Shown in pieces: positions 1-5,028 of a stretch of 16,316 bases of DNA (its first letter is position 1; every line of letters begins with the position of its first letter). The stretch covers positions 1 through 16,316 of the forward strand of contig CALGCG010000092.1 in assembly GCA_937884485.1 (NCBI GenBank). Reading direction: 5' to 3'. Position numbers and translations under genes: made by a program. This DNA comes from an uncultured Bacteroidales bacterium. GTDB taxonomy: Bacteria; Bacteroidota; Bacteroidia; Bacteroidales; P3. Under the pieces are notes generated by a model, which was given only the letters and a program-made list of their open reading frames with translations, had not been told where the DNA came from and ran no database searches.

Positions 1-48
1 CATTCGATATGGGCAATTTTTATTAATTCCATAAAAACATGATTTTTT

Positions 49-603
49 TCAGACGGCCCCTACTGTAGAGACGCGGCATGCCGCGTCTCCGGCCAAACTT
101 GTGGAAAAGAATTTATCCATTTGCCATCGACCGACATTTTCAACAATGTAGTTATTTATCATCGCCGCTTCTTTGGTGCTACGGATTATATGGTCGTAAA
201 AGCGGGTCTGCCAGGCAAAATCCGGATTCATCTTTCGGGCCTCACGAGTGACCGACGACTTTATACTCCCAACCACCGTCGCCACTGGCGTCGACACGTC
301 ATCGAGCATGTTTTCGGGCAGAAGCTGTGTGTCGATATTTAAAATAAAATGGATATGGTTGGGCATGACAACATAGGATACTATTTGGGCGAATGACTGA
401 TGACACGATGTCTCCTGCAACACTCCATCAACGATTTTTCCGATTGCAGAAAGCGTCATAGTATCATTTTCTATATGGCCGAAATAATGGATTCTGCCTT
501 TCGTGCAGATGGTGATGAAATAATGACCACCATCATATTTATGCCATGGGGCACGTGCCGAAGGAACACGATATTTGTCCATAAACAATTCGTCCGATGC
601 CAT
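49..603 (-). CDS. REP-associated tyrosine transposase (RAYT, IS200-like Y1 family)
   Basis: Predicted 184-residue single-strand DNA transposase of the HUH/Y1 type. Visible motifs: a YFITICT strand near the N-terminus, the metal-binding MPNHIHFI (HUH) motif in the middle, and the C-terminal TRFYDHIIR segment whose Tyr is the expected nucleophile. The family usually cuts or joins at REP-type palindromes; here identical palindromes lie on both sides, so it is probably their cognate enzyme (inference). The frame stays open upstream to 654 through palindrome copy 2, but I choose the ATG at 603 because homologous sequence begins there (MASDEL) and an A-rich leader precedes it. The frame also reads through copy 1, so the last residues (GDAACRVST tail) are palindrome-encoded. 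There is no TnpB partner. It looks more AT-rich than the following reductase, consistent with acquisition. Whether it is active is unknown. Confidence 0.88.
   Translation of the reverse strand: MASDELFMDKYRVPSARAPWHKYDGGHYFITICTKGRIHYFGHIENDTMTLSAIGKIVDGVLQETSCHQSFAQIVSYVVMPNHIHFILNIDTQLLPENMLDDVSTPVATVVGSIKSSVTREARKMNPDFAWQTRFYDHIIRSTKEAAMINNYIVENVGRWQMDKFFSTSLAGDAACRVSTVGAV
68..89. repeat. REP-like 22-bp palindrome, copy 1
   Basis: Perfect palindrome with half-sites GAGACGCGGCA / TGCCGCGTCTC, preceded on the plus strand by CTGTA. It lies inside the 3' end of the transposase reading frame. Identical in sequence to four other copies at 629, 683, 736 and 792. Confidence 0.95.
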
Positions 604-628
604 GAGTGTCGTTTTTTTTTCGTCTGTA

Positions 629-650
629 GAGACGCGGCATGCCGCGTCTC
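629..650. repeat. REP-like 22-bp palindrome, copy 2
   Basis: Same perfect palindrome as at 68-89, again preceded by TCTGTA on the plus strand. It lies 26 bases upstream of the transposase start, so it is in the promoter or leader region of that gene. Confidence 0.95.
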
Positions 651-682
651 CCAATGTCGCTATTGCGTTTTTGTCGTCTGTA

Positions 683-704
683 GAGACGCGGCATGCCGCG
701 TCTC
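683..704. repeat. REP-like 22-bp palindrome, copy 3
   Basis: Same palindrome, preceded by TCTGTA, so it has the same orientation as copies 1 and 2. Its start is 54 bp from copy 2. The 32-bp spacer between them resembles the next spacer (about 19 of 24 aligned bases), so the repeated unit is longer than the palindrome. Confidence 0.95.
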
Positions 705-735
705 CCTATATCGTTATTGCTTTTTTGTCTTTACA

Positions 736-757
736 GAGACGCGGCATGCCGCGTCTC
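736..757. repeat. REP-like 22-bp palindrome, copy 4 (inverted flank)
   Basis: Same palindrome, 53 bp after copy 3. Here the CTGTA flank lies on the right in reverse complement (TACAG), so the unit is inverted relative to copies 1-3. Opposed REP units of this kind are the layout of a REPIN (established for REP systems; its application here is inference). Confidence 0.93.
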
Positions 758-791
758 TACAGATGGGTCATTTTGTTTCCGTCCTTCCCGG

Positions 792-813
792 GAGACGCGG
801 CATGCCGCGTCTC
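792..813. repeat. REP-like 22-bp palindrome, copy 5 (inverted flank)
   Basis: Same palindrome, 56 bp after copy 4 and followed by TACAA, so inverted like copy 4. It ends 13 bases before the stop codon of the minus-strand aldo/keto reductase and could serve as its transcript-end hairpin. Confidence 0.93.
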
Positions 814-826
814 TACAATGGGGGTG

Positions 827-1867
827 TTATCTATTCCTGTTCTTCCAGAATTCCAGGAAATCCTCCTTGTTGCGCACCAGCAGGTTGGGTGTGTCGAGGC
901 CGTAGGGGCAGTGCTGGACGCAGTGGTTGCAGTGCAGGCAGCCGTCGATTTTCATCATCTCGTGGTACCACGACTCGGTGAGGTATACGCTGTGGGGTGC
1001 GCGGCGCAGGAAGAGCGACATGCGGTTGCAGTCCTGTATCTGTATGCCTGCCGGGCAGGGCTGGCAGTAGCCGCATCCGCGGCAGAAGTCGCCGCTGAGC
1101 TCGCGGCGGTCCTTCTCGATGGTGGCGCGCATCTCGTCGGTGAGGCGCGGCGGGTTGTCCTGGTAGGAGAGCCATTCGTCGAGCTCGCTCTCTTTCTGTA
1201 TGCCCCAGATGGGGGCCACGTCGTACTGCGCCAGCCAGGCGTAGGCCGTGGCGCTGTGGCTGATGAGGCCGCCGCTGAGGCCTTTCATGCAGATGAAGCC
1301 CATGCCGGCGGCGAGGGTGCGCCGCACGATGTCGTGGTCGGCCTCCGACGCCAGGTAGGAGAAGGGGTACTGCAGCGTCTCGTAGAGACCGCTCTCTATG
1401 GCCTCGAGGGCCACATGCTGACGGTGGTTGGTGATGCCTATGTGGCGCACTTTGCCCTGGCGCACAGCCTCCTGCATGGCCTCGTAGAGGCCGCTGCCGT
1501 CGCCGGGCTTGGGGCAGAACGGCAGGTTGTGGAACTGGTAGAGGTCCACATAGTCGGTGCGCAGCAGGCCGAGGCTTGTCTCGAGGTCCTTCCAGAACCC
1601 TTCCACCGTGGTGGCGCCGGTCTTGGTGCTGATAATGACGTCGCTGCGACGGGCGTAGCCGTCGGCGCGGTCAAACTCGAAGGCCGCTCCCAGCTTGGCC
1701 TCGCTGTCGGTGTAGAAGCGTGCGGTGTCGAAATAGTACATGCCGCCGTCCAGCGCGCGGCGCAGCAGGCGCACGGCGTCGCCCTCGCTGATGCGCTGTA
1801 TCGGCAGCGCGCCGAAGCCGTTGCGCGGCACCACAAGGCCGCTGCGTCCAAGGGTGATAGTCTCCAT
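827..1867 (-). CDS. Aldo/keto reductase with C-terminal 4Fe-4S ferredoxin-like domain
   Basis: 346-residue cytosolic oxidoreductase. Residues about 1-255 form the aldo/keto reductase barrel with the full catalytic tetrad visible: Asp47, Tyr52 (DTARFY), Lys82 (STKTG) and His113 (YQFHN). Residues 259-346 add a ferredoxin-like domain with two cysteine clusters, Cys262-265-268-271 and Cys310-313-316-320 (CLHCNHCVQHCP), expected to hold 4Fe-4S centres. This fused architecture is a known subfamily of unassigned substrate; it suggests electron transfer to or from a ferredoxin-type partner as well as NAD(P)H. The start ATG at 1867 follows an A-rich leader, and the N-terminus (METITLGRSGLVV) is typical. 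It appears monocistronic, with palindrome copy 5 just beyond its stop. Substrate cannot be told from sequence. Confidence 0.93.
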   Translation of the reverse strand: METITLGRSGLVVPRNGFGALPIQRISEGDAVRLLRRALDGGMYYFDTARFYTDSEAKLGAAFEFDRADGYARRSDVIISTKTGATTVEGFWKDLETSLGLLRTDYVDLYQFHNLPFCPKPGDGSGLYEAMQEAVRQGKVRHIGITNHRQHVALEAIESGLYETLQYPFSYLASEADHDIVRRTLAAGMGFICMKGLSGGLISHSATAYAWLAQYDVAPIWGIQKESELDEWLSYQDNPPRLTDEMRATIEKDRRELSGDFCRGCGYCQPCPAGIQIQDCNRMSLFLRRAPHSVYLTESWYHEMMKIDGCLHCNHCVQHCPYGLDTPNLLVRNKEDFLEFWKNRNR

Positions 1868-1990
1868 GGTGTTGTATCTGTTTTTTTTTGTGTGTTGTTA
1901 TGTCGTTAACCGTTTTCCCTTGATAACTGATTTTGCCCGTTTTTATTGTGCCGCGGCAGCGAAAAAAGTCCGGCCCCGGCAGGGCCCTGC

Positions 1991-2165
1991 GTCGCCCCCG
2001 CTTCGCCCCTTGTTCGGCCCTTCTTATATAGTTCTTATATCGTTCTCATATAGTTCTTATATAGTTCTTATATACCGTATATAGGAACTATATGAGAACT
2101 ATATAAGAACTATATGACAAGGGGCGAAGAGGGGGCGAAGTCAGGGCGAGGCGGGGGTCAAGGGG
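1991..2165. repeat. Degenerate 11-bp tandem array forming a large imperfect dyad
   Basis: Units of 11 bp run in phase on the left: GTCGCCCCCGC (1991), TTCGCCCCTTG (2002), TTCGGCCCTTC (2013), TTATATAGTTC (2024), then three close variants, to 2074. After a central CCG (2075-2077) the array continues as its own inverse: TATATAGGAAC (2078), TATATGAGAAC, TATATAAGAAC, TATATGACAAG, then GGGCGAAGAGG-like units to about 2165. CTTCGCCCCTTG at 2001-2012 is exactly complementary to 2118-2129. The left arm is about 22 bp (two units) longer than the right, as expected from unit gain or loss by slippage. The array overlaps the last codons of the gene ending at 2141. I know no function for it. Confidence 0.85.
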
Positions 2166-2881
2166 ATGGTGGCGCGGAGCCACTGCTGCTGTGCCGTGTT
2201 GCGGAGGATGCCGTGCTCGAGGCGGCTGTAGGTGAAGGCGCGGCCCTGGCGGTCGATGAAGAGGCTTGCCGCCGTGACCCAGCATCCCGGTGCGCCGTCG
2301 GCCACGCGTATGAGGGGCTCGCGGCCGCCGAGCATGGCGGCCACCCAGAAGTGGAGGGCGTTCTGCCCTTTGAGCCATCGCACCGTGCGGCGTCGCCGCA
2401 GGGGGTCCTCGCCGGGGCGGTAGTATCCGAGGCCCTGGCGCAGGTCGCGCACCAGGTCGGCGGCGGCCTCCACATAGTTGGCCTCGGCCAGGCGCGCCAC
2501 CATGTCGTCCACGGCGTCGAGCAGCTCGGCGCTGACGCTGCGTGCCGGGGCGAAACGGAGCGTGGCATAGGCCTCGCCGGCGCCCCAGTCCTTGTTCTTG
2601 ACCACACCGGAATGACGTTTTGCCACCTCGCGGTCCGTCACCGCCGCGCGACGCGCCGCGAGGCTGTCGATGCGCGCCACGAGGTCCATGCAGCCTTCGC
2701 CGAAGGCGACGTCGGCGTGGTGGTCGAAGGCCGTGAGCAGCAGGTGGCGCTGCTCGCCGTAGTCGCACCCCGCCGCCACGAGGGCACGATAGAGCGCAGC
2801 GGCCTGCTCGGCGCCGCCGGGGTACGCCTCGGCGTCGAGGTCGATGCCGCAATACCGTTTTATGCTCTCTATCAATGCCAT
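2141..2881 (-). CDS. Hypothetical protein, unrecognised, 246 aa
   Basis: I do not recognise a family. The product is a soluble, Ala- and Arg-rich protein with no signal peptide or membrane segment. Residues about 1-130 look mainly helical (IESIKRYCG, AAALYRALVAAG, LLTAFDHHADVAF). The C-terminal third contains aromatic segments (LKGQNALHFWVAAMLG, GRAFTYSRLEHGILRN). The minus frame is preferred over the overlapping plus-strand frame (2114-2902) because the latter has the His/Val/Gly-rich composition of an antisense shadow, and because the ATG at 2881 follows an AT-rich leader with a possible -7 element. It is strongly GC-rich. Its stop and final residues (TPASP) lie inside the 11-bp array at 1991-2165, and a related array lies upstream at 2960-3026. 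Function unknown. Confidence 0.7.
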   Translation of the reverse strand: MALIESIKRYCGIDLDAEAYPGGAEQAAALYRALVAAGCDYGEQRHLLLTAFDHHADVAFGEGCMDLVARIDSLAARRAAVTDREVAKRHSGVVKNKDWGAGEAYATLRFAPARSVSAELLDAVDDMVARLAEANYVEAAADLVRDLRQGLGYYRPGEDPLRRRRTVRWLKGQNALHFWVAAMLGGREPLIRVADGAPGCWVTAASLFIDRQGRAFTYSRLEHGILRNTAQQQWLRATIPLTPASP

Positions 2882-2922
2882 AGATGTGTTTCATGGATGT
2901 AGGTCCAATGGATAACAAAATG

Positions 2923-2930
2923 CAAAAATA
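2923..2930 (-). promoter_or_regulatory. Possible -7 element for gene 2141-2881
   Basis: TATTTTTG on the minus strand matches the Bacteroidetes -7 consensus TAnnTTTG, about 40 bases upstream of the ATG. No good TTTG -33 box is seen, so support is weak. Confidence 0.35.
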
Positions 2931-2959
2931 AAAAAAGATGTCGTTTGTGGGGAGAAAAG

Positions 2960-3026
2960 ATATCAACAATATATCAACAGAATGACACCATAATGACACC
3001 GCCGCCGACACCGCTACGACACCGCC
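2960..3026. repeat. Degenerate 11-bp tandem array, six units
   Basis: Successive units start at 2960, 2971, 2982, 2993, 3004 (12 bp) and 3016: ATATCAACAAT, ATATCAACAGA, ATGACACCATA, ATGACACCGCC, GCCGACACCGCT, ACGACACCGCC. The units shift from AT-rich to GC-rich along the array, as they do in the array at 1991-2165. When rotated to a common phase, both arrays fit a loose [GC]A[AC]C-N3-[AT]T[AG] type unit. No known family is recognised. Confidence 0.75.
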
Positions 3027-3060
3027 CCCGCCCCGGTCTCTCTGCCGGTCCGGAAACCGC

Positions 3061-3068
3061 TATTTTTG
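3061..3068 (+). promoter_or_regulatory. Possible -7 element for the HTH gene
   Basis: TATTTTTG fits TAnnTTTG and lies about 87 bases before the ATG at 3155, inside otherwise GC-rich sequence. No clear -33 box. Confidence 0.35.
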
Positions 3069-3154
3069 CCGCCGGAATTCCAACCGAGACACCCCGCTGC
3101 CGGCGGCGGGAACAACAACGAACAAACAACAAAAACAAGAAAGGAAACAACATT

Positions 3155-3613
3155 ATGACCAAAGAACAAATACTGGACATCCTGCACATCCTGGAACTGG
3201 ACTACGAGGCCGAGCCCACGCTCATCTACCTCTTCTTCCAGTTGCCGGACGGCCGAATCAACAACTACAGCATCAGCGTGCGTTCCGGAGGGAACATGAG
3301 CGACAAGGAAATCGAAGAACTAATGCGGCGCCAGCAGCCCTCTACGCGCCAGGCACGTGTTCTGACGGTTGAACGGCCGGATTGGACCCCGCCGGTGGAA
3401 TGGCTCGACACCGCAGAAACCTGTCAACTACTGAAGATAACTCCCCGTACTTTGCGGCGCTGGACGCGGCAGGGCTTGTTCCACCCTACGCTGATAGGAC
3501 AAAAGTATTACTATCTGCGTGACGAAATCGAAGACGTCCTTCGGCGGAATGCCATTCTCGACAATGGCCGCTTCGACAAAACGGCGATAAAAAAGCATGA
3601 GGATGTCCCATAA
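3155..3613 (+). CDS. Helix-turn-helix protein (Xis/MerR-like HTH_17 type)
   Basis: 152-residue putative DNA-binding protein. Residues 82-130 (EWLDTAETCQLLKITPRTLR onward to EIEDVL) match the winged helix-turn-helix shared by excisionases and MerR-like regulators: a WLDT entry, a recognition helix with RTLRRWTRQGLF, and a wing LIGQKYYYLRDEI. Residues 1-60 form a separate region with two amphipathic segments that I cannot assign. Bacteroidales carry many such proteins, often next to mobile elements, but no integrase or relaxase is in this window. The open frame extends upstream to 2945, but that part reads GC-rich repeat sequence; the ATG at 3155 follows an A-rich leader (AAAGGAAACAACATT) and is chosen. 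Repeats and hairpins lie on both sides, so it could act on them (inference). Confidence 0.82.
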   Translation: MTKEQILDILHILELDYEAEPTLIYLFFQLPDGRINNYSISVRSGGNMSDKEIEELMRRQQPSTRQARVLTVERPDWTPPVEWLDTAETCQLLKITPRTLRRWTRQGLFHPTLIGQKYYYLRDEIEDVLRRNAILDNGRFDKTAIKKHEDVP

Positions 3614-3622
3614 GTCGGAGAA

Positions 3623-3667
3623 GCACCCCAGAGGGGTGCAAGAACTTAGGCGGGGGCAACGCCCCCG
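3623..3667. repeat. Twin GC-rich hairpins after the HTH gene
   Basis: Two perfect 7-bp stems with 3-base loops stand 11 bases apart: GCACCCC/GGGGTGC (3623-3629 with 3633-3639, loop AGA) and CGGGGGC/GCCCCCG (3651-3657 with 3661-3667, loop AAC). They begin 9 bases after the HTH stop codon. No T-run follows, so they are not ordinary Rho-independent terminators; transcript-end protection or a dispersed repeat is possible. Confidence 0.7.
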
Positions 3668-3696
3668 AAACTGATGATTGTTCTATTTAAAAACAT

Positions 3697-3763
3697 AGGA
3701 CAACCGCGGACAAATGCGGACAACCGCGGACAAATGATACACATTTTTTCCATGTCCGCGGTT
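3697..3763. repeat. 10-bp CGGACAANNG tandem array with inverted copy
   Basis: Four head-to-tail 10-bp units are visible: AGGACAACCG (3697), CGGACAAATG (3707), CGGACAACCG (3717), CGGACAAATG (3727). A facing copy follows: AACCGCGGACA at 3722-3732 is exactly complementary to TGTCCGCGGTT at 3753-3763, with a 20-base AT-rich loop. The layout resembles an operator or iteron cluster upstream of the DUF6266 gene. No binding protein can be assigned, though the neighbouring HTH protein is a candidate. Confidence 0.8.
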
Positions 3764-3882
3764 TTGGCCTTATATTGTCATTGTCGTCGCGACCGACACA
3801 GCGCTTCCTTCCGGGCGGCCACCCGGGGAGGCAAAAAAAACAAACAAATTCATTTTATTAACCTTTAAAAAATTCAAACATT

Positions 3883-4539
3883 ATGGCAACAGTTAATCGT
3901 GGTATTCTCGATGGTTTCATTGGCAAGGTCGGCACCGTGGTCGGCATGTTCTGGAAAGGCATTCCGGTGATGACCGGCTACACCCGCAGCCGACGCGACA
4001 AGAAGAGCCCGTCGCAGATGGAGCAGCGCATGCGCTTCGGGGCCCTGGCGCAGCTCGGGGCCGACGTGCTCGACGCCACCCTCCTGGGCCTGCGCAAGGC
4101 CGCCGCGGCACGCCGCATCACCGAGACCAACCTCTTCATCCGTCTGAACATGCCCATGGCCACCGTCACGGGCTCCGGCACGCTCTCCGTCGACTTCACG
4201 GGCCTGGTGCTCGCCAAAGGCAACCTTGTGGGTGTGAGCTTCGACGCTCCCCAGTTCGACACTCCCCAGCACGTCAAGGTGGAGTTCGCCACCCCCATCG
4301 AGAGCCACAAGACCCACGCCGAGGACGAGGTCTACCTCTTCCTCTACTGCCCCGACGCCAAGAGCGGCCTGCTGTCGGCAGCCGTGAAGCGCAGCGAGGG
4401 CGCCGCCAACGTCGAGGTGCCCACCCAGTGGAACGGCCTGAAGGTCCATGTGTGGGGCTTCACCATGGGCTGCGAGCTCTCCGAGCGCCCCGGCGAGGCC
4501 AGCGACAGCCTCTACCTCGGCAGCGGCACCATCGGCTGA
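3883..4539 (+). CDS. DUF6266 family protein
   Basis: 218-residue protein of unknown function, recognised by the family's N-terminal signature: a short start, then RGILDGFIGKVGTVVG followed by WKG and an RSR segment. The length is about usual for the family. The family is largely confined to Bacteroidetes. Residues about 95-215 are rich in beta-strand-like stretches (GTLSVDFTGLVL, KVEFATPI, EVYLFLYCP, LKVHVWGFTMG). No signal peptide or membrane segment is seen. The ATG at 3883 is preceded by an AT-rich leader ending ATTCAAACATT. It stands alone on its strand and is followed by a strong terminator. Tandem CGGACAA repeats lie about 120-190 bases upstream. Confidence 0.85.
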   Translation: MATVNRGILDGFIGKVGTVVGMFWKGIPVMTGYTRSRRDKKSPSQMEQRMRFGALAQLGADVLDATLLGLRKAAAARRITETNLFIRLNMPMATVTGSGTLSVDFTGLVLAKGNLVGVSFDAPQFDTPQHVKVEFATPIESHKTHAEDEVYLFLYCPDAKSGLLSAAVKRSEGAANVEVPTQWNGLKVHVWGFTMGCELSERPGEASDSLYLGSGTIG

Positions 4540-4594
4540 TCCATCCTTCCCCCTTCACACTCCGTTCATAAAAAAAACGCTTGTTTTTGCCTGT

Positions 4595-4635
4595 CCCCGC
4601 CCCGGCACTTCACGCCGGGGCGGGGCGTTTTTTTT
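4595..4635 (+). terminator. Rho-independent terminator of the DUF6266 gene
   Basis: Perfect 12-bp GC stem (4595-4606 with 4614-4625, loop ACTTCAC), followed two bases later by eight T residues (4628-4635). It lies 56 bases after the stop codon. Confidence 0.93.
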
Positions 4636-4665
4636 CTTTCCCCGCCGCTGTGCCGCCTTCGCAGC

Positions 4666-4681
4666 CCCTCCGGGGGGAGGG
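4666..4681. repeat. GC-rich hairpin CCCTCC/GGAGGG
   Basis: A 6-bp perfect stem with GGGG loop between two terminators. There is no T-run on either side, so I do not call it a terminator; it may be part of a dispersed intergenic repeat. Confidence 0.5.
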
Positions 4682-4687
4682 CAATAA

Positions 4688-4724
4688 AAAAAAAGAGCGC
4701 CCCGTATGAGGCGGCTCTTTTTTT
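4688..4724. terminator. Probable bidirectional terminator
   Basis: A-run plus AGAGC (4688-4698) pairs with GCTCT plus T-run (4714-4724); an inner GCC/GGC extends the stem. Seven Ts follow in either direction. It sits 21 bases beyond the stop of the minus-strand small protein gene and is probably its terminator. Confidence 0.8.
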
Positions 4725-4745
4725 GATACATGTGATAAGGATTTC

Positions 4746-4985
4746 TTAATCGAAGAAATGGTTTCCTTCCGAAACACTGCCCCAATCGTCGTGGCCGGTG
4801 TAGCCTTCCAGGTTGTTGGAGGAGAAATTGTCCATGCTCACGCCGCCATTCAACTCGTTTTCCAGAATCATGTTAACCTGACCTGCAAGAGTCTCGGGGA
4901 TGGAGCTCTCGGCAAAACCACGCTCAACTTTAAAGGTGACAACCGTCAAAGTGGGTGCGATATAATTCTTAAGCGTCTTATTCAT
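4746..4985 (-). CDS. Small Bacteroidales protein, 79 aa, function unknown
   Basis: 79-residue protein. The N-terminal half has a basic start (MNKTLKNYIAPT), a hydrophobic strand TLTVVTFKV and then ERGFAESS. The C-terminal half is acidic and Asn/Gly-rich, ending DDWGSVSEGNHFFD. I recall similar short proteins with a P-x-L-x-VVTFxxERGFA pattern in Bacteroidales, with no known function. There is no signal peptide, membrane span or cysteine. The first ATG is at 4985; a TTG four codons upstream is less likely. It lies 43 bases after the lipoprotein gene on the same strand and ends before a terminator, so the two are probably co-transcribed. A role linked to the lipoprotein is inference. Confidence 0.75.
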   Translation of the reverse strand: MNKTLKNYIAPTLTVVTFKVERGFAESSIPETLAGQVNMILENELNGGVSMDNFSSNNLEGYTGHDDWGSVSEGNHFFD

Positions 4986-5028
4986 TGTTTTTCTCAATCT
5001 TTTTCAGTTTAACAATATTTATCAAGGA

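Noticed and set aside
1..48. Possible start of a minus-strand gene (CAT at 1-3)
   Set aside because: Only one codon lies in the window, so nothing supports a gene. The segment is AT-rich and otherwise featureless.
625..813. CRISPR array
   Set aside because: Regular spacing looks similar, but two of the spacers are alike, flank orientation flips, the repeat is a perfect palindrome shared with the transposase end, and no cas gene is present.
575..1909. Long plus-strand frame opposite the reductase
   Set aside because: Antisense to a protein with intact catalytic motifs; its Val/Ala/Glu/His-rich composition is typical of a shadow frame.
2114..2902. Plus-strand frame opposite gene 2141-2881
   Set aside because: Composition is shadow-like. 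A small chance remains that neither frame is a gene.
2088..3011. Alternative minus-strand frame covering the unknown gene and both arrays
   Set aside because: Arg/Pro/Gly-rich with translated repeats; the 246-aa frame has balanced composition.
3805..3830. CCGGG/CCCGG hairpin followed by A-run as a terminator
   Set aside because: The run is A on the plus strand and the stem is not followed by T on either strand, so it does not fit a terminator; possibly a leader structure.
3674..3868. 64-aa plus-strand frame
   Set aside because: Consists mainly of the translated 10-bp array and the upstream leader of the DUF6266 gene; no protein-like pattern.
4555..4785. 76-aa minus-strand frame
   Set aside because: Runs across two terminators and a GC hairpin and overlaps the end of the small protein gene.
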